Shown here: piece after piece, positions 7,620-15,935 of the stretch
Layout of the letters: the number at the start of each line of letters is the position of its first letter
Position numbering within the stretch: the first letter of the stretch is position 1
NCBI GenBank assembly: GCA_964351775.1
Contig: CAYGPQ010000004.1
Location: forward strand, 16,131 to 80,130
Direction of reading: 5' to 3'
Length of the DNA stretch: 64,000 nucleotides
DNA from: Kordia sp964351775
Lineage (GTDB): Bacteria; Bacteroidota; Bacteroidia; Flavobacteriales; Flavobacteriaceae
Made by a program: the position numbers and the translations under genes
Notes under the pieces: generated by a model
The model's database searches: none
Told to the model about the DNA's origin: nothing
Seen by the model: only the letters and a program-made list of their open reading frames with translations

Positions 7620-9173
7620 TTACTTGGTAGCTTTGTCAACAACAATTCTTTGTTCCCTATTTGCCAATTCCCATGCGGTGTAAAATACCAATCGTGTGCG
7701 ATTTGTCAATAAATCATAGTTAATTTTATCTGGTGTATCTGTTGGCTTGTGGTAATCGTCATGTGTTCCGTTGAAATAGAAAATAACAGGCACATTGTTT
7801 TTTGCAAAGTTGTAATGATCGGAACGATAATAATATCGGTTTGGATCATTTTCGTCATTATAGGTATAATCTAATTCAACATTGGCATATTTTTTATTTA
7901 CTTCTTCAGAAATATTGTGAAGCTCTGTACTTAACTTATCAGAACCAATTAAGTATATATAATTACGATCACCTTCGGTACGTTTTGGATCAATACGACC
8001 AATCATGTCTATATTCAAATCGGCAACCGTATTTTCTAATGGAAAAATTGGGTTATCGGTATAATATCGAGAACCTAACAATCCTTTTTCTTCTCCAGTT
8101 ACATGTAAAAATACAACAGAACGTTTTGGACCATTTCCTTCTTTTTGTGCTTGTCGGAATGCTTCCGCAATTTCAAGAATAGCTACTGTTCCTGAACCAT
8201 CATCATCTGCACCATTATACACTTGCCCATTTTTTACACCTTCATGATCTAAATGTGCTGATATTACAATGTATTCTTCTGGTTTGTCAGAACCTTTTAT
8301 AATAGAGACCACATTCTCAGAATTAATATCATTGGTTTTATTATCATTCACCAATGTTGCATTAACTTTGATGGTGGTTATATTTTCATCTGCTGCAATT
8401 GTAGGATATAAATCTGTTGCTAATTCATCATTAACATAATACGTCAACGTAGCATTGGCGTCACCTTTTAAAGAAATTCGACTGCTATTTTTATTGTAAT
8501 TGAACATCATTTTAAAACGTGGATACGATTCACCTACATACAGCAACACACCTTTTACCTTGTGGTCTTTTGCAGCTATCATCCTTGCAGCCATTGCTTG
8601 TCTAATACCTCCTGACCATTTGGTAGCTTCCTCAGTTCCAGAAATTAAGTACGTTCCATCTTCTTGCTGCGGTTCTCCTAATTTAATTAAAATGATTTTA
8701 CCTTCAACATCTTGTCCTGCATAGTTTGAATACTTTTCATCATCGATTCCATAGCCTAAATATACCACTTCGGAAAATGTAGTTGTACCATTTGTGTTGG
8801 CGTTAAATGCTAAAAATTGATCTTCAAATGTATATGCTTTTCCGTTGATTGTTAATTTGGAATTTAATTCACTTCCTTTCTCTAAAGGAACATTCTGAAA
8901 ATAATTTCCATCTTTTTGCGCAGCAGGAATGTTTAAGTTTTTATATTCATCTCTCAAATACGCTACGGCTTTTTTCTGTCCTGGAGTTCCTGTATCTCTT
9001 CCTTCAAATTCGTCAGAAGCATAGGTATATAAATGTGTTTTCAATTCAGCTTCCGTAATGGTATTTCCGTAAGGAACTGGATCCAAATTTTTTACCACTT
9101 TTTGGTCATTTGTTTTTTGATTTGTGCCACATCCAATCACAGCTAAAAGCGCTATGGATAATAATTTTTTCAT
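7620..9173 (-). CDS. M28 family zinc metallopeptidase lipoprotein
   Basis: Secreted or surface aminopeptidase. The N-terminus MKKLLSIALLAVIGC is a lipoprotein signal with the lipobox VIGC (Cys15). A PA-like insert (about residues 120-260) precedes the M28 catalytic domain. Zinc and catalytic residues are seen in order: HLDHEG, NGADDDGSGT, HVTGEEKGLLGS, NIDMIGR and THDDYHKPTDT. Length 517 is normal for PA-M28 proteins. A TACCTTTG promoter element lies about 20 bp upstream and a terminator just downstream, so it is probably monocistronic. The natural substrate is unknown. Confidence 0.93.
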   Translation of the reverse strand: MKKLLSIALLAVIGCGTNQKTNDQKVVKNLDPVPYGNTITEAELKTHLYTYASDEFEGRDTGTPGQKKAVAYLRDEYKNLNIPAAQKDGNYFQNVPLEKGSELNSKLTINGKAYTFEDQFLAFNANTNGTTTFSEVVYLGYGIDDEKYSNYAGQDVEGKIILIKLGEPQQEDGTYLISGTEEATKWSGGIRQAMAARMIAAKDHKVKGVLLYVGESYPRFKMMFNYNKNSSRISLKGDANATLTYYVNDELATDLYPTIAADENITTIKVNATLVNDNKTNDINSENVVSIIKGSDKPEEYIVISAHLDHEGVKNGQVYNGADDDGSGTVAILEIAEAFRQAQKEGNGPKRSVVFLHVTGEEKGLLGSRYYTDNPIFPLENTVADLNIDMIGRIDPKRTEGDRNYIYLIGSDKLSTELHNISEEVNKKYANVELDYTYNDENDPNRYYYRSDHYNFAKNNVPVIFYFNGTHDDYHKPTDTPDKINYDLLTNRTRLVFYTAWELANREQRIVVDKATK

Positions 9174-9193
9174 AGTTTATTTTTTAGGATTTT

Positions 9194-9201
9194 CAAAGGT
9201 A
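9194..9201 (-). promoter_or_regulatory. Candidate -7 promoter element (TACCTTTG)
   Basis: On the minus strand it matches the Bacteroidota TAnnTTTG consensus and sits 20 bp before the peptidase start codon. No good TTG at -33 is seen. Confidence 0.5.
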
Positions 9202-9269
9202 TTGAAATCGGACTCTTATTTTAGTTATATTTTTCTTAAAAAAATGTAAAAATGCTCATTTTTGGGTAT

Positions 9270-9303
9270 AAAAAAGTCCATCAGTTGTATTTCTAATGGA
9301 CTT
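9270..9303 (-). terminator. Rho-independent terminator
   Basis: On the minus strand, AAGTCCAT and ATGGACTT form a perfect 8-bp stem with a 14-nt loop followed by T residues. It lies 18 bp after the stop of the small membrane protein gene. Confidence 0.8.
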
Positions 9304-9321
9304 CTTTATAAATAGTTAAGT

Positions 9322-9672
9322 TTATTCTAAGTCTTCGAGGTCTTTTTCAATCTCATTGAGTTCTTTTTCAATCTCTCTGACGTCTTCTTTCTCTTGTAAT
9401 TTCTTTTCGTTTACCGATTGTTTTACATCATCTGCCACTACATTTTCTTTAAACATATTCATCGTGGTAATGGCCGCAGCCAGAAATGATAAAGCAATGA
9501 TTAATTTTGGAACACTTTCACGTAATTCATTTTTTTTAGAAATAACCAATGCTGCTATTCCTAAAAATAGTCCGAAAGCAATAGGAATAAATGCAAAACT
9601 ATCTAAAAAGAAAGAAAGTAAAAATCCTAGTACGGCAGCAATACTGCCTATAATGATTAAAAAAGTTCTCAT
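9322..9672 (-). CDS. Small membrane protein with a charged helical tail, 116 aa
   Basis: Three hydrophobic helices (about residues 3-25, 28-45 and 57-72) are followed by a Glu/Lys-rich tail. The tail (KLQEKEDVREIEKELNEIEK and on) is likely to form a coiled coil in the cytoplasm or periplasm. I do not recognise a named family. It lies 23 bp downstream of the DUF3108 gene in the same direction and is closed by a terminator, so the two are probably cotranscribed. Confidence 0.7.
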   Translation of the reverse strand: MRTFLIIIGSIAAVLGFLLSFFLDSFAFIPIAFGLFLGIAALVISKKNELRESVPKLIIALSFLAAAITTMNMFKENVVADDVKQSVNEKKLQEKEDVREIEKELNEIEKDLEDLE

Positions 9673-9695
9673 GATAAGTCTTTTGGTTTTAATGA

Positions 9696-10484
9696 TTAAT
9701 TTGCTAAGCCAGTGGCATTTGTTAATTGTAAGGTTCCGCTTCCGATAGGAATGGTAAATCTTGCTTGTACAGGAACTTTGTTTGTGTCAGCTGTTAACCA
9801 AAGTGTTCCTGATTTTAAAAAATCACCAGAAGTCAGCACCTGTAATTTGTAACATTCTTTTTGTCCTAAGTTTCCAGCATTTATCGTTTCTTTTCCAACA
9901 TACTTAATAGTAATTGCTGTTTCTTCTCGGTCAAACAAAATTTTAAACGTTTTGGTGTCACCAATAGTTGCATTCTCAATAGGTAAGTTTCTTAAATTGT
10001 ATAATGTGGAAATCACATCCATAGCACCCGTACTAAATCCAAAGTTTTTATCTTGAATCCATTCGGTACCATCTCTTCTGAGTTTGGTTTGCGTACTTTT
10101 TATTGTTCTTGACTTCTGATTGTACACGTACTTCATTTTCTTTTTATAACCACCTTCTTGAATATCTCTTTTGTACAATAACGGAAGTAATGAAAGTTTA
10201 CTTACATACGATTCATACGTATCACGAATTTTAAAAAAAGCATCAAATTTTTTAAAGGTATTCGCACGACATTTAAAATGCAATAAAGTATTGTTCGATG
10301 TTTTTACCTCTGTAGTCTCCATGCTTACTTGCGCTAACTCTGTCATAAACCCCGACATTTTATATGATGCCGTAAACGTTAATCTCTCACCATCTTTAAA
10401 AGCCAAGCCATTCTGTGCAATAGCAATAGCCTGAGACATGCACAAAATCAAAAATAGACATACTATTTTTTTCATATTCTTCAT
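9696..10484 (-). CDS. DUF3108 domain-containing exported protein
   Basis: A signal peptide (MKKIVCLFLILCMSQAIAIAQ) is followed by the DUF3108 beta-rich domain. Recognisable parts are AFKDGERLTFTASYKMSGFM near the start, RDTYESYVSKLSLLPLLYKRDI in the middle and GDFLKSGTLWLTADTNKVPV near the end. Family members are periplasmic or outer-membrane-associated proteins of unknown function, often near lipid or envelope genes. The first Met pair (MKNMKK) leaves two start options 9 bp apart. The small coiled-coil membrane protein follows in the same operon. Confidence 0.85.
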   Translation of the reverse strand: MKNMKKIVCLFLILCMSQAIAIAQNGLAFKDGERLTFTASYKMSGFMTELAQVSMETTEVKTSNNTLLHFKCRANTFKKFDAFFKIRDTYESYVSKLSLLPLLYKRDIQEGGYKKKMKYVYNQKSRTIKSTQTKLRRDGTEWIQDKNFGFSTGAMDVISTLYNLRNLPIENATIGDTKTFKILFDREETAITIKYVGKETINAGNLGQKECYKLQVLTSGDFLKSGTLWLTADTNKVPVQARFTIPIGSGTLQLTNATGLAN

Positions 10485-10576
10485 TATTTAATTCTTTAAT
10501 CTTTATAATAACGCAGTATAAAACACTTATTGTGCCAAACCTTATTAATGTGTACAAAACATCATCGTACATTTTG

Positions 10577-10584
10577 TAGCTTTG
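10577..10584 (+). promoter_or_regulatory. Candidate -7 promoter element (TAGCTTTG)
   Basis: Matches TAnnTTTG and lies 24 bp before the ATG at 10608. It overlaps the apparent longer reading frame and so supports the shorter start. Confidence 0.5.
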
Positions 10585-10607
10585 GCAAAAATACACCATT
10601 ACACATT

Positions 10608-11162
10608 ATGATGAAATTAAAATTTCATAAACAAAATTTTTTTAAAAATACCTATTGTATTTTCAAAACGGTAGCTATTGAAATTATAAAAGATAAAACA
10701 CCAGATTATATAAGCCGATCAGGTAGTCAGTATTTTTATACAGATGAGGGTGTGTATCGTATTTCTTCACATTGGGGTAGAGCAGCTACGTGTAAATGGC
10801 GATTGCAAACTGAAGCTGCTAATTTTCGAAATGGTGTGAAAGTCGGTTTTGCCAAATGGTCTAGCTTTTACAGGGATAATGACGTTGAAAAATTATATTT
10901 TATCCAAAAAAGAGAAGGTGCAAACACTTACGAATACTTTCATAAAGAAGAACCAAGTTATACACCAAACCACGTTGTACGTACTGCTGATGAAACTCGC
11001 AAAGTATTGCGGCAGGTAAAGTCGATCACTAAAGAAACTAAATGGGCAAAGTACATTCCGCATGATGATTTGGACGATTTGAGAGCTTTTTTGATTAACG
11101 GATTGATTACTTCTAACAACACTTTGCAAGAACTCAAGCGCTCCTACCATAGTGATTCTTAA
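10608..11162 (+). CDS. Hypothetical protein, 184 aa
   Basis: A soluble basic protein that I cannot assign. Visible features are YISRSGSQYFYTDEGVYRIS, then HWGRAATCKWRLQ and FAKWSSFY. The frame is open further upstream to 10530, but a TAGCTTTG promoter element lies inside that extension. The ATG pair at 10608/10611 (MMKLKFHKQNFF) is therefore the more likely start. The aromatic, positively charged middle part could bind nucleic acid, but that is only a guess. The stop overlaps the convergent DUF423 gene by 4 bases. Confidence 0.68.
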   Translation: MMKLKFHKQNFFKNTYCIFKTVAIEIIKDKTPDYISRSGSQYFYTDEGVYRISSHWGRAATCKWRLQTEAANFRNGVKVGFAKWSSFYRDNDVEKLYFIQKREGANTYEYFHKEEPSYTPNHVVRTADETRKVLRQVKSITKETKWAKYIPHDDLDDLRAFLINGLITSNNTLQELKRSYHSDS

Positions 11163-11533
11163 AGAAAAGAAATACCCAACAAAATCCAGCCAATCACTAA
11201 CAGCAAGCCGCCAAGTGGCGTAATTGGACCTAAAAAGCGTAATTTTTTTCCTTTTGCGCTGCTAATACACAAACCATAAATACTGAACGAAAATAAAAAT
11301 GTTCCCGCAATAAAACACCATGCAATCGCGGTTTCTAAGGTTTCGGTAAACGAAAATTGAAATCCGATGACCAATAATACAATAGCGTGATATAGTTGAT
11401 ATTTTACGCCAGTTTCAAAACTTTTCAATAAATCAACTGATAAAACTTTTTTCAAAGCATGTGCGCCAAACGCGCCAAAAATAATTCCCAATGCGCCATA
11501 CAAAGCCGCAATTAATAATACGTGATCTTTCAT
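11159..11533 (-). CDS. DUF423 family membrane protein
   Basis: Four hydrophobic helices make up most of this 124-aa protein. The family signature is at the N-terminus (ALYGALGIIFGAFGAHALKK), with YHAIVLL and FSFSIYGLCIS in the middle and FLGPITPLGGLLLVIGW near the end. Length and helix layout match the YgdD/DUF423 family, whose role is unknown. A CAAAGGTA (TACCTTTG on the coding strand) sits only 5-12 bp before the ATG. If that is the real -7 box, the transcript would be leaderless. Confidence 0.88.
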   Translation of the reverse strand: MKDHVLLIAALYGALGIIFGAFGAHALKKVLSVDLLKSFETGVKYQLYHAIVLLVIGFQFSFTETLETAIAWCFIAGTFLFSFSIYGLCISSAKGKKLRFLGPITPLGGLLLVIGWILLGISFL

Positions 11534-11552
11534 GGCGCAAAGGTAAAATATA

Positions 11553-11954
11553 TTACTGATTCATTTTCATATCACTATCAAATTGACAGCATTTAGGCAA
11601 GTTTTTATAAACAGCTTTATCACCAGTAACTTGGTCTGTATCATACCCAGCCGCAGCAATTGCTTTGTGCATCTCTTTTTCACTCACTTTTGCTTCATCA
11701 TACATAATAGCAATGCTTTTTTTCTTTACGTCCCAAGTGGCTTCGGCAACTCCTTCGACACTTTTGGCTGCTTTTTCAATGGTCGTTTTGCACATGCCAC
11801 AATTTCCGCGCACACCAAAAGTAGCCATTGACAATTCTTTTCCTTGTTCAGTTGTTGTTTGTACTTCATTTTTTTCTGCAGTTTTTGTTTCACCTTTACA
11901 GCCAATTACAGTGAATGAAACAATTGCGAATACACTTAAAATTACTTTTTTCAT
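11553..11954 (-). CDS. Heavy-metal-associated (HMA) domain lipoprotein
   Basis: A periplasmic metal-binding protein is likely. The lipoprotein signal MKKVILSVFAIVSFTVIGC ends in the lipobox VIGC. An HMA fold of about 65 residues follows, with the metal site NCGMCKTTIEKAAKSV and the rest ending GYDTDQVTG. The tail adds PKCCQFDSDMKM, a CC plus Met motif that may bind copper too. It is the last gene of the efflux block and lies 99 bp after the CusB-type adaptor. This context suggests it acts as a Cu(I) or related metal chaperone in the periplasm. Confidence 0.86.
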   Translation of the reverse strand: MKKVILSVFAIVSFTVIGCKGETKTAEKNEVQTTTEQGKELSMATFGVRGNCGMCKTTIEKAAKSVEGVAEATWDVKKKSIAIMYDEAKVSEKEMHKAIAAAGYDTDQVTGDKAVYKNLPKCCQFDSDMKMNQ

Positions 11955-12053
11955 TTTTTCTAATTTAATAGTTTATACTTTTTGTTTGTTGATTTGTTTG
12001 TTTGTCGTTTTTTCGATACAATTTTCTCCAAAAATTATTCGAAATGACATTTT

Positions 12054-13757
12054 TTAATCATTAAAATTACTTTTACCTAATACCTGCTTAACTTCTCCAC
12101 AAGTCAACATCATATCGCCAAAATACGGATTTCTTATCTTTTCTTCGTTACTCAACCAATACGCGCCTTTGTCATTGTTTGCCATGGGACAAAATTGTAC
12201 CGTAAGTTGTTGCTCTAAAGTATCAAAATTTTGAACCATTTCAATAATATGATTTGATATGATTCGAAATTTTTCACGTTGTTTTTCAATTGTCACATCT
12301 TTATGAATTCCTTTAGACGTTTTATACATAATAGACCAATACATATTTGAAGCATCTCGTTGTGGAATAGTAAGTTGTTCCAATGCTTTACGGAATACTT
12401 CACTCTTTTCTACTGAGAGCTTTATATCACTTTGTACCAACGCATCTTTCAATTCCAAATACGCTTTGATTGAGGGTTGAAATGCTTTTTCAAAAGCTGC
12501 ATCAAATTCCATTTTTACAGGTTTTTCTTGATTTTTTGTTTTTTTACTAACATTCATCATCGATTTTTTTCCTTGCAATTGTGCGGCAGCATCTACCGTA
12601 AATGTTCCGTTTGTGACAATTTCATCCTCAGTATCAAGTCCAGAAATAACCTCATAACTTTCTGAAGTAGCATCGCCAAGTGTTACCTCTCGCGCTTCAA
12701 AAGTAGGTTCGTCAGCGAAGGTTTTTATATAAACAATCGAACGTTTTCCTGTCCATAATACGGCTGATCTCGGAATAGTTATTACGGTACTTTTGGCAGC
12801 TGTATTTTCTAAAATACCTGTGACAAACATGCCCGGTTTTAATTTTCCATCGGAATTGTTCAATTCCACTTTCACAGCAACCGTTCGCGTAGCGGTATTC
12901 AAAACAGGATCAATAAACGTGATTTTTGCTGGAATTTTTTCATTTGGACGCGCGTTGGTTGTAATCATTATTTCATCGCCTTTTTTCAAGCTCGACAATT
13001 GCTTTTCGTACGCATCAAAACTTGCCCAAACCGTATTCAAATTTGATACTTTAAATAGAGCGCCACCTTCCATAATGTGATTTCCTTCTGCGATCATTTT
13101 TTCCGTAACAACACCTGAAACGCTTGCATAAATTGGAAATTGCGTGGAAATTTTCTGTGAGGTTTCAATCTGTTGAATTTGTGCTTCACTCAATTTCCAT
13201 AGTTTCAACTTATTCCGAACCGCTTTGTACAATGCGGGTTGCGAAGCTTTCATGCGCATTGCCGTGATTAATTCTTGTTGTGTAGTGACTAATTCAGGCG
13301 AATATATCAATGCAATTCGTTGCCCTTTTCGAACTTCTTCACCTGTAATATTAACATACAATTTTTCAATGCGTCCACCAAAATGTGCGGTTTGAATCGC
13401 GTTTGTTTTTTCATTGGCTTCAATGGTTCCTGTGAGTTGTAATGATTTGTCCGTCGAATTTCCTTCTGAAACTTTCGAGGTTACAATATTAGCCAATGCC
13501 ATGGCGTTTTCGGACATTCGAAATTGATCTGAAGATAGTTCTGTGCTACTTTTTTTTGCAGGAATTAAATCCATTCCACAAATTGGACAATCGCCAGCTT
13601 CGGGCAACATAATTTGTGGGTGCATGGAACAGGTCCACATAGAAGTTTTCGCAGTGGTTTCATGTGTGTGTATTTCGGTGGTTGCATCGGAAAAAACAAA
13701 TTTTCCAATCACAATTCCCGCAATCAATAAAATGATATAGATGATATACTTTTTCAT
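12054..13757 (-). CDS. CusB-type RND efflux adaptor with heavy-metal-binding and DUF3347 domains
   Basis: Periplasmic adaptor that joins the CusA-like pump to the TolC-like channel. After one N-terminal membrane anchor comes a heavy-metal-binding segment with two pairs of Cys (WTCSMHPQIMLPEAGDCPIC then GMDLIP, about residues 42-68). The adaptor's lipoyl and barrel parts follow (FGGRIEKLYVNITGEEVRKG and on, about 120-400). The last 150 residues are a DUF3347-like domain ending in QFCPMANNDKGAYW and FGDMMLTCGEVKQVL. At 567 aa it is longer than E. coli CusB because of these two additions, which are usual in Bacteroidota. The gene is 4 bp from the HMA-MauE gene. Confidence 0.92.
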   Translation of the reverse strand: MKKYIIYIILLIAGIVIGKFVFSDATTEIHTHETTAKTSMWTCSMHPQIMLPEAGDCPICGMDLIPAKKSSTELSSDQFRMSENAMALANIVTSKVSEGNSTDKSLQLTGTIEANEKTNAIQTAHFGGRIEKLYVNITGEEVRKGQRIALIYSPELVTTQQELITAMRMKASQPALYKAVRNKLKLWKLSEAQIQQIETSQKISTQFPIYASVSGVVTEKMIAEGNHIMEGGALFKVSNLNTVWASFDAYEKQLSSLKKGDEIMITTNARPNEKIPAKITFIDPVLNTATRTVAVKVELNNSDGKLKPGMFVTGILENTAAKSTVITIPRSAVLWTGKRSIVYIKTFADEPTFEAREVTLGDATSESYEVISGLDTEDEIVTNGTFTVDAAAQLQGKKSMMNVSKKTKNQEKPVKMEFDAAFEKAFQPSIKAYLELKDALVQSDIKLSVEKSEVFRKALEQLTIPQRDASNMYWSIMYKTSKGIHKDVTIEKQREKFRIISNHIIEMVQNFDTLEQQLTVQFCPMANNDKGAYWLSNEEKIRNPYFGDMMLTCGEVKQVLGKSNFND

Positions 13758-13761
13758 AATC

Positions 13762-14481
13762 TTAAGAATATAAGTTGATTAACATCCAAATTGCCATGAT
13801 AAGCATGATGGAATTTTCAATAAACGTTGCTTTGGTCATTGGTAATTTTAAGGCAGTTCCCAAACAGGCACATTGAATCGTTTTTTTATCCAACAATGCT
13901 TTGGTCACGCCAATAGTGGTAATTCCTAAAACCACGATGGTAGCAAATAATGCAATCGGAATTTGAATTCGCATTAAAAATAATATTCCTAGCGTAATTT
14001 CAATAAACGGATACATCCACGCATACGTTGGAAGTTGCTTTGCTAACGGATCATACATTTGAAACGATGGAGGAAATCCTTTGTAATCTAAAAATTTAAA
14101 AAAGCTAAAGACCACATAAAAAAGTCCCATAAAGTCCAGCATAAATACTGAAACTGACCAATCGTTTATGTTCATCAATACAGTTGCTATTGTGATGTAT
14201 AAGAAGATCAAAAACAACGGAAAAAGTTGTTTTAATTCACTTTTTTCAACTGTTTCGGTCTGTTCAAATACATTGTTGCTTTGCTCCAGAATCGTATATT
14301 TTTCGGGTAATGCAGCCTGTAATATTTGCAAATTGGGTAGAGAAGAAGCTTCAATGACAGCTTCCGATTGCTCTAAATTGACGGTTGCTGATGTGATAGC
14401 GTCTAAATCGTTCAAGATTTTTTCGACTTGACTGCGACAACCGTTACAAGTCATTCCTGTTATGGTATATTTTTTTTTCAT
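13762..14481 (-). CDS. HMA domain fused to a MauE/DoxX-like membrane domain
   Basis: The first 65 residues form a heavy-metal-associated domain with MTCNGCRSQVEKIL as the metal site. A linker leads to four hydrophobic helices (about residues 88-235) of the MauE/DoxX type. Within them lie FFKFLDYKGFPPSFQMYDPL and ALLDKKTIQCACLGTALKLP, the latter with a Cys pair at a membrane boundary. Family knowledge links MauE-like proteins to thiol or redox handling. In this context a metal-delivery or metal-sensing membrane protein is plausible. It is cotranscribed with the adaptor gene. Confidence 0.82.
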   Translation of the reverse strand: MKKKYTITGMTCNGCRSQVEKILNDLDAITSATVNLEQSEAVIEASSLPNLQILQAALPEKYTILEQSNNVFEQTETVEKSELKQLFPLFLIFLYITIATVLMNINDWSVSVFMLDFMGLFYVVFSFFKFLDYKGFPPSFQMYDPLAKQLPTYAWMYPFIEITLGILFLMRIQIPIALFATIVVLGITTIGVTKALLDKKTIQCACLGTALKLPMTKATFIENSIMLIMAIWMLINLYS

Positions 14482-14514
14482 TTTTATAATTTTATTTCTT
14501 GTTCTTTTCTTTGT

Positions 14515-14565
14515 TTGCCCAAAGAAAATGAACCAAAAGAAAGGGCACTTTTATGAGGTGTTTTT
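14515..14565. repeat. Imperfect inverted repeat, REP-like
   Basis: TTTGCCCAAAGAAA is followed by an ACCAAAAGAAAGGGCAC stretch; similar TTCTTTG...GCCCAAAGAAA pieces occur between genes in other flavobacteria. I note it as a possible repetitive extragenic element, from memory only. Confidence 0.25.
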
Positions 14566-14592
14566 AGTTCTTCTTAAAAAAGAGCTAAAACC

Positions 14593-14651
14593 GTACTATT
14601 GATACTAAATTTCTTCCAAGGCTTCAGAAATTTTTGACGTATCAATAGTAC
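14593..14651. repeat. Nested perfect inverted repeat inside the metal-efflux operon
   Basis: The 13-bp arms GTACTATTGATAC and GTATCAATAGTAC are perfect complements. Inside them are a second perfect pair AAATTTCT / AGAAATTT. The 59-bp element would form one long cruciform or RNA hairpin in the 218-bp gap between the TolC and HMA-MauE genes. No T-run follows, so it is not a normal terminator. It could be a small palindromic mobile remnant or an RNA processing/stabilising hairpin. Confidence 0.75.
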
Positions 14652-14699
14652 TACACTGCATAAAAGAAGAAAAACGAATATTATTCATTATTTTTTAAT

Positions 14700-15935
14700 T
14701 TAATCTTTATCTATATCTGATGTTAGAAACTCAATAATCGCACTATTCGTAAGACTTATATTGATGTCGTTTACCTTTTGCAATTTGAAGCCTAATTCTA
14801 ATTGATCGATGGCTAATAACTGCTCAAAGTCCATTTTGGCAGTTTGATATGCAGCTAAAATCACTTCTTTGGCTTGTTCGGCTTGTACAATGTTTTCGTC
14901 TTGTGTCCGAATGCTTTCTTTGGCATTTTTCAATTTGTTCAGTGCTTGTTCAAACGCAATCAATAATTGATTTTTCACGGTAATTTTTGTTTGTGAAATC
15001 GCTTCTTGTTCTAGTTGTAATTGTTTTTGCTTCGCGATATGTCTCTTATTGAATAAAGGAATCGAAACGGTAATCATCGGCATGATGACATCTTTTCCGT
15101 TATCGGGCATTGAAATACCCGAACGTTCAGCCACTAACACATAATCGAGTCCGAAACCTACGGATGGATTTCCTTCTTTTTTTGCTACAATTTCCGATTG
15201 TTGCAAGGCATTTTCCATAGCTTCCAATTGTTGTAATTTCGGATTCATCGCAATGGCTTCTTTGGTCGTAAAAAAAGCTGTTTCCTGTATTTTTAAGGTA
15301 TCTAATAACAAAACTTCAGTCGTTACGGGTTTGTTTAACAATAAGTTAAACGTTACTTTTTGACTTTGAAGATCTTCAGAAATCGCTTGAAATTGTTGTA
15401 GTAAGGTGTTTTTCTTCATTTTTATGTTCAACACATCTACCATATTTGTCCTATTGTTTTCGAGTTCATTCAGCGCTAATTTTTCGTAGGTATCTAAAAT
15501 TTCGATATGCTGTTTTGTTATGACGTATTTGTGTTGCAAGGTGTACAATTCGTAATATGCCAATTTTACATTCAGTGAAAGCTGTCTTTTTAAGAAATCA
15601 ATCTCACTTTTTGTAGCATTTGCCATGAACGTAGCCTGTTGTTTTTTCGCGCCTAGCAATCCAAACCAAGGAATATTTTGACTTGCTGAGAAACGTGCGC
15701 GTTGCGGACCAACTCTGGTTTCTACCGCTTGCGCAAACACACCAACGCCCAATTGTGTATTGGGTAAACTCCCAACTTCATTTACTTTTTCCAAGGCACT
15801 TTCGTATTGAAACTGTTTGGCTAAAATTTCACTGCTATTTTTTTCGGCTTCCGCCAGATACGCCTCTAAGCTGCTTTGCCCATGCGTAACTTGAACTAGC
15901 AAAAAATAGATGAATATGTATAAACTATGCTTCAT
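14700..15935 (-). CDS. TolC family outer-membrane efflux protein
   Basis: Outer-membrane channel of the tripartite metal pump. A signal peptide (MKHSLYIFIYFLLVQVTHGQ) precedes two OEP repeats made of long helices with Gln/Glu/Lys-rich heptads, 411 aa in all. Recognisable parts are SLPNTQLGVGVFAQAVETRV and SASQNIPWFGLLGAKK in the first half and MPMITVSIPLFNKRH in the second. The start codon overlaps the last 11 bases of the pump gene, so translation is probably coupled. It matches the CusC/CzcC group. Confidence 0.9.
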   Translation of the reverse strand: MKHSLYIFIYFLLVQVTHGQSSLEAYLAEAEKNSSEILAKQFQYESALEKVNEVGSLPNTQLGVGVFAQAVETRVGPQRARFSASQNIPWFGLLGAKKQQATFMANATKSEIDFLKRQLSLNVKLAYYELYTLQHKYVITKQHIEILDTYEKLALNELENNRTNMVDVLNIKMKKNTLLQQFQAISEDLQSQKVTFNLLLNKPVTTEVLLLDTLKIQETAFFTTKEAIAMNPKLQQLEAMENALQQSEIVAKKEGNPSVGFGLDYVLVAERSGISMPDNGKDVIMPMITVSIPLFNKRHIAKQKQLQLEQEAISQTKITVKNQLLIAFEQALNKLKNAKESIRTQDENIVQAEQAKEVILAAYQTAKMDFEQLLAIDQLELGFKLQKVNDINISLTNSAIIEFLTSDIDKD

